From Conchocele bisecta (Eukaryota; Mollusca; Bivalvia; Lucinida; Thyasiridae): a stretch of DNA of 64,000 nucleotides. Location: NCBI GenBank assembly GCA_029237695.1, contig CM055271.1:86592208-86656207 (forward strand). Direction: 5' to 3'. The notes beneath the pieces are model-generated. The model ran no database searches. It was not told where the DNA came from and saw only the letters and a program-made list of their open reading frames with translations. Below are positions 1-11,839 of the stretch, piece by piece (position 1 is the first letter of the stretch; each line of letters starts with the position of its first letter). The translations under genes were made by a program, and so were the position numbers.

Positions 1-206
1 TCATATTTTTATTCATAAGTACATGTACATACAATTAAATACAATCGATGTTCCCGGTATTTAGCCGGTACCCATTTACATCTGGGTGGGCTGAAGCAGT
101 GTGGATAAAGTGTCTTGCTCAAGGACACAACGCACGCGAGGCTCGAACGCACGATCGTAAGATCAGCAGACCGACGCCTCAGACCGCTCGACCACGCGCT
201 CCACTA
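1..206 (-). mobile_element. tRNA-derived SINE
   Basis: Read on the minus strand, the 5' end (about 206 to 135) looks like a tRNA gene. A box-A-like TGGTCGAGCGG lies at about 186-196 and a box-B-like CGTTCGAGCC at about 140-150, the internal RNA polymerase III promoter layout. The body contains GTCCTTGAGCAAGACACT, and the tail runs into an A/T-rich end at position 1. I read it as a SINE rather than a functional tRNA gene because the body continues about 130 bp past the tRNA-like part and the acceptor stem is not paired. The distal end is cut by the window edge, so no target-site duplication can be checked. Confidence 0.72.
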
Positions 207-372
207 TGCCTAGGCTATTAATGAACTTCAACTTCAATGAAATACTCTCCAACGCCTCGTGGGACATCTACTGGAGAGGGATTAAAAACTGTGCACGGCG
301 GAGTGTGAAGTGCTTCAACGTGGTTAAAAGGCTGTTGCCAACATTTATGTACACTGTACATGATCAGAATTT

Positions 373-2402
373 CTAGGCGTGGAACTCTGGGAGCGACTGG
401 ACGGATAACTTGATTGCGTCCAGGTTCGGCGCTGATACGATAGTAGAGGGCAAAGCATTCCAGAATGGTACAGTTCGTGGGAAAAAGGAATGTATGTAGA
501 CGTTCACACGGCAGTGAGGTTGCAGAAACTTGTGATTGTTACTGTTGCGTGTAGACCTAACCAATGCTGGTGTAGGTAGGTAGGTAGCAGGTACTGCAAC
601 AAGTCCATGGACCACGCGGTAGAGTAGGACAACGTCATAACGTTGGCGACGTTGTTGTAAGGATGGCCATTGGAGAGATGTAATAATAGATGAGACACTA
701 TCCGGTTTATGAGGATTGAAAGGTTTACTGGCGACAAATCTTGCAGCGTTTCGTTGAACTTGTTCAATTTGCTTTATCTGAGTTTGTTGCTGGGGTTCCA
801 AATTGGTGATGAATATTCCAGTTTAGGGCGTACGAGTGTTTGATAAGCTCTTTCTTTCACCGCTAGTGGGCAAGCTTTCAAGTTTCTCTTAATGAATCCC
901 AACGTCTGTGAAGCTTTGCTTGTAATTTTATCGATGTGCGTGTTATATTTCAAATTATCGCTTAATTCAACGCCAAGGTATGGATGATGTTTTACGACAT
1001 CAAGAGATTCTCCGTTCATAGTATAGTTAAACTGTTTTTTTATTTGAAGAGTTTGAAAAGTTCATAATGGCACATTTTTTAACATTAAATTCCATCTGCC
1101 ACGAGTTACTCCACTCTACTAAGCGATTCAGGTCATCCTGCAGTAACCGTTGATCTTCGGGAGTGATAATTGGACGATATAATACACAGTCGTCAGCGAA
1201 AAGACGGACTGTTGAGGAAATACTGTTGGCTATGTCATTGATGTACAGTAGAAACAAACAGGGTCCGAGGACTGTCCCCTGCGGCACCCCAGATGTGACT
1301 TGTGAAGAAGCGGAAGTCGCATCCTGAACCACGACTTTCTGGCTCCGACCTGATAAGAACGAGTCAATCCACTGTCTAGTGTTATTACGTATTCCGTAAA
1401 AATCGAGTTTGGAAGATAGACGTTGATGCGAGACTTTATCAAAAGCCTTAGAGAAGTCTAAAATAGCCATGTCGACCTGATTACCAGTATCAATGTGTTT
1501 AGAGAGATCGTCCGTAGTGAGAAGTAGTTGCGATTCACATGAACGTTTTTGGCGAAATCCATGTTGGTTATCATGCAATATACTCTGAGAGTCCAAGTGT
1601 GACATTACTTGCGAGACAACGATATGTTCAAGCATTTTAGATGCGAAGGCAGTCAATGAAACAGGACGATAATTAGCCGGTTTTGAACGGTCACCTTTTT
1701 TGAAAATAGGTACAACGTTGGCTGTTCTCCAGTCCATTGGAACGACACCAGTGTTCAATGAAAGCTGAAATATATGTTGTAGTATGGATGCAACGACATC
1801 ACAGTTCCTCTTGAATATAATGATTGGTATCTTATCTGGACCAGTTGCTTTCTTCTCGTTCAAACGGTTGATACTGTTAATGACGCCTTTAAGTGTGACG
1901 ATAATAGTCGACATAGACTTAAATGGAGAAGATCCCATGTTGGGGATGTTTGATAAGTTTTCTTTTGTAAAAACAGAAGTAAATTGATAATTCAACATGT
2001 CAGCTTTTGTTTGGGCTGTGTCAGCTATATTGTTGGATTTCAGTGTGCTTATTCCTACGGAGTCTTGTTTCCTGCTCTTAATATATTTCCAAAAGTTCTT
2101 GGAATTCTGGTCCTTATCAGGATCCAACATATCATTCAAGTACATGTGGTATGATTTCCGTAGTTTATATTTGATTTCTTTCTTTATATTATGGTAAGTA
2201 TCATTTAAGGTTGTAGAGTCAGTACATACTATTCTACGTAGTTTAGTATACTGTTTATTACGTTTATTTATGAGTTTTCTGATTTCATTCGTCATCCAAG
2301 GAAGATCAGCTTTCGAACGAAGACATTTCGTCGGAATGTGTTTATTCATAGCAGAGATAATGGTGGACTTAAAATCCTCCCAGGTTGATTCAAAATCTAT
2401 AT
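373..2402 (-). pseudogene. non-LTR (LINE) retrotransposon reverse transcriptase, frameshifted
   Basis: A reverse transcriptase of the jockey/CR1-like non-LTR type is encoded in three minus-strand pieces. Piece 2349-1027 (reading frame open upstream to about 2402) has the RT fingers and palm, with VPIFKKGDRSKPANYRPVSL, GFRQKRSCESQLL, DFSKAFDKV, GVPQGTVLGPCLF and the catalytic FADD. Piece 1019-774 continues the thumb (HHPYLGVELSDNLKYNTHI), and 801-373 carries the C-terminal tail typical of this family (RNAARFV, FFPRTVPFWNALP). One frameshift lies in a run of seven A at about 1037 and another in a C run near 795; they cancel, so only the short middle piece is out of frame. The apurinic endonuclease domain expected upstream is missing: similarity stops at about 2402, against pogo-type sequence in the opposite orientation. 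The frameshifts could be decay or homopolymer sequencing error. Confidence 0.9.
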
Positions 2403-2515
2403 ACTATTTTTTTTTCACCGATGATTTAGGCATATGTGTGAATGAGATATGTATGCTTTTATGCATAGGTAAGAAGGTGCATCATGTATTTAGTGCACTT
2501 AATTGTGTCTTTCAG

Positions 2516-4289
2516 CGCAATGTGGCTGCCAAGCTGCCGTACAGATCATCCTATGATCCTGAAGATTTAACCAGGGCCTACATAGCCGTTAAAGAGACTT
2601 CCATGCCAATACGGAAAGCAGCACTGTCATTCGGTGTACCATATTCTACTGTATTTGACAGGGTTAATGGGAAAATCAGTGTTGGTGTTGTGAAGTCAGG
2701 CCCGCCGCCGATATTCTCGCTGGAACAAGAAGCTCTATTATCCAGTCATGTAACAAAGTTGGCCGAAGTAAGTGGGTTATGGTTACAGCAGACAGGAAAC
2801 CATGAACTTGGCGTCTGACTATGCATTGTTTTTAGGTTTACGGGACAAGGAGCACCCACTTACAGATAAGTGGCTGTATAACTTTCTTCAGCGCTAGCCT
2901 GACCTCAAAGTGAAAAAGCCCCGTAGTTTAGAGATTGCGCGTGCCAAAAGTGCAACCCGTATGGCTGTTGATAATTACTTCACAGAATTGGAGAAAATCA
3001 TGGTGAAGCATAATCTCAAAGATAAGCCCCACCTAATTTATAACATTGATGAGGAGGGACTCTCAACAGAATACAAACCTCCCAAAATTGTAGCTGGTAA
3101 ACACAGCAAAACGCAAGCATTAACATCTGGCAGATCTAAAAATGTCACACTAATCGGTTGCGTGAACGGCGTGGGCCAGCAGGTGCCACCCTTCTTCGTT
3201 TTCCCAGGTGCCAGGATGTTTGACACGTTGATGACGGGAGCCAGCCCAGGAGCCGATGGTATAGTGTCACCAAGTGGGTGGTCCAACACCGAAATATTCA
3301 CTCATTACATGAAACACCATCTACTCCAATACTTACCAGCCAGAGATGAAAATTGTCCTGCGCTTGTCCTGTATGACGGCCACCTGCGTCACGTATCATT
3401 GGGATTGATAGAGTGGGCAAAGTCAGAAAACATAGTATTATTTGTTCTACCACCACACTGTAGCCACCTGCTCCAACCATTGGATGTGAGCTGTTTCGGG
3501 CCTTTTCAAGTTGCGTGGAACGCGGCCTGCCATCGCCACATGCGTGAGACGGGGGGTTCATCGGTTACGAGGTACGAGGTCTGTAAGATTGCCTGCAAAG
3601 TATACTCGACTACATTGTCTGTCAGCAACATTCAGTCAGCATTTCGAAAATGTGGTATATATCCATTTGACTCGCATGTTGTTAGTGACGAACAAGTGGC
3701 ACCATCTACAACATTCAACGTGTCTGAGAACCCTGCACCGACAGTGGCTGACGTGGTAGCATCTCAATCAGCTGAAGGATTTCTACACGATAAAGGTGGT
3801 AAAGTCTTGACAAATGTAGGTAAGAATGAAATGAAAGTAAGAAATACATTGAGTAAATTAGTCGGAGGAAAGGCGATAACAGAGGATAGAGAAGTGCAAC
3901 AAATAAAAGAACATAAAGACAATCATACTACGAAGGACAATAAGTGTAAACCACAAGAACATGTGAAGAAATCAAAACGAGTGATTTTGAAATCTCCCAC
4001 GCCCGGCCCATCTGGCATTGTAACTAAACGTGCGAGGAAGACACATATTGAAGATGTCGACAGTTCAGACGAAGAAACCATTCCTGAAGCGGAAAAGTGT
4101 GTAGTCTGTAAGAGGCACAGTCCGGACAAACAAAAGAGGCCATACATCATTTTAGTCACTTGGGGTGAATGTGAAAAATGCAAACGGTGGGTCCATTTGG
4201 CATTTTGTACACCAGTGAGAGTAATTAGGCGTGGGGACACATTTTTGTGCCCACACTGTAATGCTGCCATCACTCCAACCCAGGACTAA
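2516..4289 (+). pseudogene. pogo/Tigger-like DDE transposase with C-terminal PHD-like zinc finger, broken
   Basis: This is a transposase of the Tc1/mariner superfamily, pogo group, which would cut and paste its own DNA. A 3' splice site (TTGTGTCTTTCAG) ends at 2515. The exon then encodes a psq/CENP-B-type helix-turn-helix (AALSFGVPYSTVFDRV). The DDE-1 core follows with three expected acidic positions: NIDEEGL, VLYDGHLRH and SHLLQPLDV. After a charged linker comes a Cys/His cluster (CVVCKRH, CEKCKRWVH, FLCPHC) resembling a PHD finger at the C-terminus. Two lesions are visible: a 1-nt frameshift at about 2773-2776, and an in-frame TAG at about 2896-2898 where a Trp codon would fit. The second frame 2910-4289 is otherwise intact to its stop. 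No terminal inverted repeats were found. Domesticated relatives exist in animals, but the two lesions argue against a functional gene unless they are sequence errors. Confidence 0.87.
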
Positions 4290-4379
4290 GTACATGAGTA
4301 TACATTGTAAATAAGTTAAATCAGTTATTTGAAGTTAATCCGAGTTACATTTACAATAATTTTACTTTTCCAAAGACTT

Positions 4380-4385
4380 AATAAA
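4380..4385 (+). promoter_or_regulatory. polyadenylation signal AATAAA
   Basis: AATAAA lies about 90 nt after the stop of the pogo-like transposase and is followed by a GT-rich stretch (GTGAGTGTGTGTTATTTTGG), the usual context for cleavage and polyadenylation. Confidence 0.5.
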
Positions 4386-4672
4386 GTTTCATTGTGAGTG
4401 TGTGTTATTTTGGGCATATCCTGTAGATGTCGTAAAATTGACCGAAAACCGGTTGTGAATTTCTGCAGTATTGGAAAGTGGGTCACCGGTGTTCACAGCT
4501 GATTACTGGACATATTTCAAGGTAATCTTTGTTAAAGTTACAGTTTTATAACAATGAAATGTTGTATTATAGGTGTGTATAACATTAATTTCCTGACATG
4601 TCTTTTAATTAAGAATTGTGTTGATAAACATGCTAGTTGACCGATTTCTGGCAGTTCCAGGCTATACTAACG

Positions 4673-6053
4673 CGGCAGCACGATTTACCCAAATCTAGCC
4701 AAATCTACCCAAATCTTCATTAAAAATAACATTTATGATTATAGACTAGTATATACGTTTTCAACAATATATCATTATTATATCATACAATAAGCACATT
4801 TTGACCGAAAAAGTGAAGAATAAAGCACATATTTGCACGGGAAAGAGATTAATATACATGTAGGATTATTATAAAGGGAGACTACCGTGATAAAGACTCA
4901 TTAATTATGTCTCAGTTGTCTAACTTTAAGTTGCCATCGATCATGATTTCATATGGCACATATATACTAGTCCAACTGTCTAACCGGCCACCTCCATAGT
5001 ATTGCAATATTTATTTCGCCGAGTAATTATATGCCAACATCTTTTTGAAATAGTTAAAAACAAAGTATAATGCATTGAATTAATGTTTTTATTAGCACAA
5101 TTTTATTATGACTTCTGGACAATTATATAGTTTAGTTTTTTGCAATTTAATTTACGGACATACATTTCAAAACTCACACAGGAAGGCTATATATATGTAT
5201 ACATATTCTTAATATTCATCGACAATAACAATAATAAACGATATTGTATTAAGAACATTGATGAAAATGAACCTTCATATGCATGCAATATATATCTTTT
5301 TAAATTTGTGTATGGTTTGTATATCTTGTCAAATAGCTTGAATGTTTTTCACACCTCTATGTAGACAAAGCCCAATATTATATTGTATTGACCAGAACAC
5401 AGTGTATTGTAGTGGGGTAGCTTGTTATATATAGTCGATCAGACTATGATTGCACATTTCCCCTAGAAGGTATAGCCTCAACAAGTGATTGTTATAAGAT
5501 GGCTACACGTCCTGGCGGGCGACACGCGGCTTGCTTGTATACGGTATACATCGAGTATGTACAAGATGGAAAACAGTGTAGACCCTGATCAGACTGTGAT
5601 TGCAAATTTCCCTAGAGGTATAGCCTCAACAAGTGATTATGTACAAGATGGCTACACGTCATGGCGGGCGAAAACGGCCAGTATACGGTCGACACCTTTA
5701 CACTGTCTCCTTGTATGTCAACATTAGAGAGGTTCTACAGTTTTGTATTTGTATTTCAATTAAAAATCATCATTCCCATTTAGCATGTTTAGCCATTATA
5801 AAGTGGATTATCTTCCTTGGCTTCCTAGTATTAAGTTTATCGCGGTACTGTCCCTTTATTTCATATACAAATATTTCCATTTTACATCAAAACATTAAAA
5901 TGGGCCCTGGTATGAGCAAAGTAATGACATACATTATGTAAGTACAGTCCAAACATCATTACAATGATGTGTATAGCTTTATTTATTAACACATATAGTA
6001 ATTATATGAAGATTTGGGTAGATTTGGGTAGATTTGGGTAAATCGTGCCACCC
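4673..6053. mobile_element. 1.38 kb non-autonomous DNA transposon with long TIRs
   Basis: The left end (4673-4722) and right end (6005-6053) are inverted copies built from the iterated motif ACCCAAATCT; the right end is close to a perfect mirror, with ATTTGGGTAG repeated three times. ATACTAACG occurs directly outside both ends (4664-4672 and 6054-6062), a 9-bp target-site duplication. That length is seen in Mutator-like and some other families. The interior is AT-rich, with only short unrecognised open frames (for example 5140-5364 and 5485-5727) and no transposase motif, so the copy is non-autonomous. An internal direct repeat is listed separately. Confidence 0.75.
5437..5671 (+). repeat. 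internal direct repeat of about 85 bp, two copies
   Basis: Copy 1 (about 5437-5521) and copy 2 (about 5587-5671) share GATCAGACT, GTATAGCCTCAACAAGTG and AAGATGGCTACACGTC with a few substitutions. Both lie inside the 1.38 kb TIR element. Confidence 0.8.
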
Positions 6054-6193
6054 ATACTAACGTCGCCCGTCATAGGTAGTGCCTATTTCATATTAGCATA
6101 CTAACATCATGGTAAAGCTATCAATTGGTAAATTTAGTTTCATATACTAATATACTAACGTCGCCCGTCAAAGGTAGTGCCTATTTCATATTA
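6054..6193 (+). repeat. short direct repeat beside the TIR element
   Basis: A 42-bp sequence beginning ATACTAACGTCGCCCGTC and ending ATTTCATATTA occurs at 6054-6095 and again at 6152-6193 with one difference. The target duplication of the neighbouring transposon lies in the first copy. Confidence 0.85.
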
Positions 6194-6405
6194 AAATGAA
6201 TACTGTTACATGACTGCCGTTGTTTGTGATTTTGGTATTGGAACAGGACGCAGACATCTTGTAGAACAGCAGTGATTTATTCTTAAAATCTGATTGGTCA
6301 ATAATAATGGAGATGGATAAAACACGCAATGGGTTATAACATCGCTATGTGATATACTAGCTATGTAGGTGATGATGTGTCTTAACATGCATATAACATG
6401 CATAA

Positions 6406-8277
6406 TCTGTCTCACCGGTCTTGAAAGAGGGCCTATTGTCTCCAATCTACAAGAAGGGGGATGTCACAAACCCATCAAATTTTCGGGGGATCACTGTTAC
6501 GTCGGTAATATTGAAAATATTTGAACATATAATCAACAAGAGACATAACTCTATCTTGGACAAAACTCAGTCAAAACTACAAAAGGGCTTTACTCCTGGA
6601 CAGTCTTCAATAAATGCTGCACTTATTCTGTCGGAAGTCATTGCAGAATCCAAAAACATGAAACGACCCTTAATAGTAACTACGCTGGACGCGCAAAAAG
6701 CTTTTGATGTTGTTCACCATAGTTCACTATTGAGGAAGCTATACCTTGATGTAATACGCGGAGATGATTGGCTCCTGCTGAAAGACATGTACACCGATCT
6801 AACTTCAGTAGTGAAATGGGAAAACATGCTGTCAAACCGTATTACTATTAAACAAGGTGTTCGTTAGGGTGGGGTTCTATCAACGACGCACTACAAACGC
6901 TTCAAAAACCCACTATTACTCCAAATTGAAAACAATTTTACCGGCGCCACAATTGGATATATTAACATTCCTCACGTTACCTGTGCAGACGACCTGGCCT
7001 TAACTACACATTCTCCAAATGAAATGCAGCAAATGATAGACAATGTTGACAACTTTGCAAACAGAGAACGCTATTGTATAAATCATACAAAGAGTAACAT
7101 ATTAATTTATAAAAACTCAAATCCTAAGGCACCTCATAGTCAATATTACATGTCGGGTGAGGAACTACCAAAAGTCAGTCAGGCTACACATTTAGGGATC
7201 AATAGGACAATATATAACAAAGCAGACATTGATGAAAAGATATCTTTAGGGAGAAAGGCAGCATATTCTCTTATGGGAGCGGGACTACACAGTGGCAACG
7301 GGCTGAAACAGTCAATCTGCACCGAGCTATGGAAAACTGAAGTATTGCCGAGAATGCTTTTTGGACTCGAAACGCTTGAACTGAATCTAAAGCAAATGGA
7401 AAAATTAGAAAGCTTTCAAAGAAAATGCCTCAAGCAAATCCAAGGGCTTCCTGATAAAACGCCAAACTCTGCGGTACTGGCTCTACTTGGTATTCCTCCA
7501 ATTGAAAAGGTTATTCATAAGAGCATGCTAACGTTATTTGTGAAGATAATTAAAGATCATGAAACCGTTGAATACGACATCGCAGTAAGACAACTTGCAA
7601 TGAAATCGCCGAATGAATACAGCTGGTTTAATCAAATTAAAACGATACTTGATAAATACGATCTTCCTACCGCGTATCAACTACTGTCCAACTCGCCGTC
7701 AAAACCTGCGTGGAAGAAATCTGTCAACGGTGCTCTCTACAGTGAAGTTACCAACGCCTGGTATGAACATGTAATTTCAAAACCTTCCTTGAAATATATC
7801 AACCCAGAGATTCTGCGGGTGGGTAGACCCCATCCAATATGGAGCACTGTACGTGACAATATACACGACAGCAGAATGGCCCAACTGAAATGCAGACTCC
7901 TGACGGGTACCTACAATCTTCAGGGAAACCGAGCGGTCTTCAACCAATACAAAGTGAATCCGGTGTGTAAACTCTGCGATCGTGAGCCAGAGACGAGACA
8001 ACACTTCCTGACCGGGTGGGTGTACGTCCTTTCAACCTGAGCGAGAAGACTACCTCCGCAGAACTGAAGAAGATATCGTAAAACCATATGGCATTGATAT
8101 AAACAATCCAGTGACATTAACCAAACTTATTTTGGATCCATCATGGAGCATCACCAGCCCAACAGACCTAGATAGCATGGAACGTGCGAGCAGAATTCTC
8201 ATCCATCATCTCCATCATAAACGGGTTCGACTACTTACCGCTATGGAAAGGAAACAGGGTCTTGGCGATCGTTGCTA
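6406..8277 (+). pseudogene. second LINE: reverse transcriptase and C-terminal zinc knuckle, 5'-truncated and broken
   Basis: A non-LTR reverse transcriptase in a different sequence family from the element at 373-2402. Open frame begins after a stop at 6403, already within RT motif 1 (EGLLSPIYKKGD), so the endonuclease and N-terminus are gone, as expected for 5' truncation. Visible motifs are FRGITVTS, TLDAQKAFDVV, the catalytic CADD (about 6987-6998) and the conserved thumb region. A TAG at about 6865-6867 replaces what should be Gln in the QGG motif; the same frame then continues 7024-8040. A Cys/His knuckle (CKLCDREPETRQHF) lies near the end. A frameshift at about 8015 moves the last 85 or so residues to another frame, ending at a TAA near 8278. 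The RT catalytic residues survive but the protein cannot be made in one piece. Confidence 0.88.
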
Positions 8278-8990
8278 AGTCGCCTCTACGGCACTATTCC
8301 AGTTTTCCAACGGATACCTGTAAATACTTATATAGACTATTGACTTAACACAAATAAGAAAGACTAACAAACCCTATCTACGTCCTTCGAGACGGTTCGT
8401 CGAAAAGAAAACGACGGAGCTCTACTACCACAACAACAACTATGACATCTCCTTCTTTAAGTTCAAATTGAGTGTTTAATAGCATGATAGTTGTTTCTGA
8501 ATTTCTGAATGTCAATAAAGTGTTTCTGTCACAAATGTAAATTACGTTATTAATTATGTGAAAGTATATTTACGCTTCGAATGTAACTAGTATGTACTGT
8601 CACAAATGTAAATGTATCTATGCACTATATGTAAATGTATATATCCACTGTTTTTGAATGTACTAATAGGTCACTAATTATTTGAATGTATTCACTAATG
8701 AAAATGTAAGTTGAATATATGTGAATTGACTAGAATTAATGATATAAAGAAAAAAAACTAATACAATTAGTGTTCACAATTAGTAAGTAACATAACCTCT
8801 ATATTTACCAACTTTATTATCACCTAAATGAGTAAACAAATTTGCGGTTAAGTTATCAAAATAAAACTATAGTGTTTTATGGTGATGCTTTAATAATGGT
8901 TTGTTGATAATAATTTGTTGTTGGTGTTACGAGGTAATGTCATTTACCTTACACTACCTAAACTAGAGATAGATGTTACAAGCACATATC
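8278..8990. other. AT-rich stretch, no gene seen
   Basis: This may include the 3' untranslated region of the preceding LINE. Short motifs such as CACTAAT and GTCACAAATGTAAAT recur (about 8526 and 8599), but no open frame, hairpin or recognisable repeat was found. Confidence 0.4.
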
Positions 8991-10623
8991 TCTTTCATCA
9001 AGTTTTCACAACCTGATGTTTGAAACAAAAACTATTTATACACAAAACTGGGTTCCCGGTATCTTGCTGGTGGAATCTTGACCCTTGCTGACCGAACTTG
9101 TCTCGGTGGCGTTGGTGGTGGAATGGCCCCGATTGGTTGTTCAATAACATCGTTGTTAGGTGGATTTCCATTCGCAGGTTCTGTATAGCGAATGAAGTCG
9201 TTATGGTCATCTTCCACGAGTGGTGGTGTTTCGTTGGTTTTCAACAGATGTCTTCTGTTTCGTCTTAGTGTGTGTCCAAGTTCATTTCTGATGAAGTATG
9301 AACGCGGTGCTGTATGTTGTTGCTTACACCAGCTGGTTCCCATACATTCTCGTGGCGGTACCGAATAGCATCGCCTGGCTTTAGCTGCTTCATGTCTTTG
9401 GCATTTCGGTCATAATACCGTTTTTGCTGGTTTTGATTGTTCAGCAACTGTTGTTTCACATTCTTAGGAATATGAGGGTACAGTAATTTGGATCTTGTTG
9501 GAATATGATCCCTCAGCATTCTGTTCATTAATAACTGGGCAGGAGAGTACTGTGATCCCGTTATCGCTGTATTTCTATACCCGAGTAACGCAATAAACTC
9601 ATCTGTGCCTTCATCGTTAGCTTTCTTTAGCAGGTTCTTTACAGTCTGTATGCTACGTTCGGCTAAACCATTGGACTGACTGTATGTCGGGCTCGACGTA
9701 GACAATTTAATGTTGTATTTCTGTGTAAATTCTCGAAATTGCACACTGTTGAATGGCATATTGTCTGATATTATCTCCTCGGCTATTCCGTGAACTCCGA
9801 ATATTGTTTTAACACTCGATATAACCGACTGTGCTGTTTTCCCATGTAGGTGCCGTATTTCAATGTACTTTGAGTAGTAGTCAACTACAAGTAAGTAGTC
9901 TTTTGATCTGTATTCAAATAGTTCCATGCCTACCTTTTCCCAAGCTCTGTTTGGCACTTCATGTGATATCAATGTTTCCTTTTGGTTAGTTCTCTTGTAT
10001 TTGTTGCAAATACCGCAACTTGCACATGTTTGTTCAATATCTGAATTCATGTACGGCCAAAATAGTGATGTTTGAGCTCGCGCTTTGCATTTGTCCATTC
10101 CAACATGGCTTTCATGGATTTTCTGTAGTACGTCTTTTCTTTGCTCTTTTGGTACTACCAGTCTATCACCAACACACAGTATACCTTCCGAGTAATGTAA
10201 CTCACTGCGAATGTTCCATGGCCAGTATTTACTGCTAGCTTCGTCAGAGTTTTTCTTATGGTGCGGCCAACCATGATTCATTGTTTTAATTACCGCTTGT
10301 AATTCTGGGTCGATTGTGGTTGCTTCTTTATATTCCGTTAGTTTATGTTCGCTGACTGGTAGATTTTCTACAACTGTATGTACTTTGATATTCATTTCCT
10401 GCTGTAATTCACTATTTTCTAGTTCTGTTTCGTTTAAAAACGCTCTCGACAGGGTATCTGCAATCAACATTTGCTTTCCTGGCAGAAATGTCAATTTAAC
10501 ATTGTATGGTTGTAGTTTCAATAATAGTCTTTGCAATCTAGGTGGCGCTTTATGGATTGGGTTATGTTGTATGGCCACTAAAGGCTTATGGTCTGTCTCT
10601 ATGATTACTGCTTTTCCATAGAT

Positions 10624-11376
10624 CATGCCCGTAGCCAGGGGGGGGGGGGGCCGGGCGGGGGGGGGGGGGGTGCGTTGGGTGCGTCCGCACCCAACTTTTT
10701 CGGACAAGCCAAAACATTTTTTGCTCATGAACACACAATCACGTTATCTGCAGCACACCGTTAATTACGCCGGAACCAGACTAAGATATTTTAATCCAAT
10801 TATACGATTTTTCAATGCAATATATGTGTTTTAAATGTTTGACTGGTATATAATAAACGCAATATTAGTACAGTAACTTGATCCTTGGACCGGAAAGCTC
10901 TCGTTTGTCTTGGGCAGATCAGCTGATCAACTCGACTGCGTCTCGTTGATCCAGCTGATCTGCCTAATACCAACTCGAGTACTTTCACTGACCCAAGGAT
11001 CAAGCTACTTTACTAATATTATATATGTATAGTGACGTCAGTGTGAATAACAAAATGTAGCAAATATTCAAACTATTTGTGACCTGACAGCGTGTATGTA
11101 AACTTACCGTGGGTCTGATAGTCTGCTTCACAATGTGATTATAACACCTTTCTTGCGAGAAATTCGATAAAAGTAAAAGTTCCTACACAAAATAGGATAT
11201 AATTCCTACTCCTAAATAAAGTCGTAAATGTCACAGAATGCAGGATTTAGCGTCTAAATTTCAAAAATTTCACGGAAGGGGGTAAAACACCCTTCCCGGA
11301 CCCACCCCCCGTCTCGTATTCATCGCTCCGCGGCTCATTACGCACCCAACTATTTTGAAGGCTGGCTACGGGCCTG
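10624..11376. mobile_element. 753-bp TIR element inserted in Gypsy RNase H
   Basis: The ends are inverted copies (left CATGCCCGTAGCCAG, right end read inward CAGGCCCGTAGCCAG). Each is followed by G-rich sequence and a subterminal GTTGGGTGCGT, which appears mirrored at the other end. TAGAT lies directly outside both ends (10619-10623 and 11377-11381), a 5-bp target duplication. Removing the element and one TAGAT restores the Gypsy reading frame exactly (QYIY then GKAV). The interior has no transposase but contains a long hairpin (10861-11020). TIR style is hAT-like, though hAT elements usually duplicate 8 bp, so the superfamily is uncertain. Confidence 0.85.
10861..11020. repeat. long hairpin inside the inserted element
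   Basis: The sequence from 10861 (AATATTAGTACAGTAACTTG) is matched, inverted and with scattered mismatches, by the sequence ending at 11020. Arms are about 75-80 bp and meet near 10940. It looks like a foldback element nested in, or forming the core of, the 753-bp transposon. Confidence 0.85.
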
Positions 11377-11798
11377 TAGATATACTGATTGAATCTATCT
11401 ACTGCAAAGGATGCAGATAACAATTCTTTTTCAATCTGAGCGTAATGTTTTTCAGCGTTGTTTAATGCTCTGGACGCATATGCGATTGGATGTCCTTCTT
11501 GTAAGAGACATGCTCCGATTCCATTTTGGGATGAGTCGCATTGTATTTTCTTCACGTCTTTTTCTACATCGTAGAACTTTAACACTGGATTATTTGTCAA
11601 TACGCTTCTTATTTTCTTCATAGCCTCTTCCTGGTGTTGTGTCCACTCAAATAGACTGTATTTTCTTAGAACATTCACAACGGTGCTGTTATTTCCGACA
11701 TATTCGGAATGAATGGTGCTAGGTAATTCACAGTTCCCAGTATACGTTCAATTCCTTTTTTGTCTTCTGGTGGTGGCATCTCTTCAATGGCCATGACC

Positions 11799-11838
11799 TT
11801 ACCCGTCCGTCCGTCCGTCCGTCCGTCCGTCCGTGCGT
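11799..11838. repeat. (CCGT)n microsatellite
   Basis: About nine CCGT tetramers with one interruption. It marks the abrupt end of Ty3/Gypsy homology and so is probably the terminus of another insertion. Confidence 0.9.
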
Positions 11839-11839
11839 C

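Larger units (their letters stand above)
9032..11799 (-). pseudogene. Ty3/Gypsy retrotransposon pol fragment (RT end, RNase H, integrase)
   Basis: The minus strand encodes the C-terminal two thirds of a Ty3/Gypsy polyprotein. RT connection sequence runs from 11799 (MPPPEDKKGIERILGTVNYL), then a 1-nt frameshift near 11682, then RNase H (11678-11382: CDSSQNGIGACLLQEGHPI, YASRAL). RNase H is interrupted by a 753-bp insertion (10624-11376) and resumes at 10620 (IIETDHKPL). It is followed by the H2C2 zinc-binding domain (HESHVGMDKC, CASCGICN) and the integrase core with its D, D, E positions (GMELFEY and VVDYYSKYIEI; ISDNMPFNS; SQSNGLAERS). A frameshift at about 9330 leads into the last 100 residues ending at 9032. 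Protease, gag and most of RT are absent: homology stops at 11799, where a CCGT microsatellite starts. LTRs were not identified with confidence. Confidence 0.92.

Noticed and set aside
130..206. Possible tRNA gene at the window start
   Set aside because: Internal promoter boxes are present, but stems do not pair and a SINE body follows.
2270..2515. N-terminal extension of the pogo-like protein from an ATG at 2270
   Set aside because: The first half of that frame is antisense to the LINE; a splice acceptor at 2515 marks the real exon start.
8890..9031. Possible 3' LTR of the Gypsy element
   Set aside because: A TG...CA-like stretch after the integrase stop can be drawn, but there is no second LTR copy in the window to confirm it.
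10020..10834. Plus-strand open frames over the Gypsy region
   Set aside because: They are antisense shadows of the integrase and RNase H reading frame.
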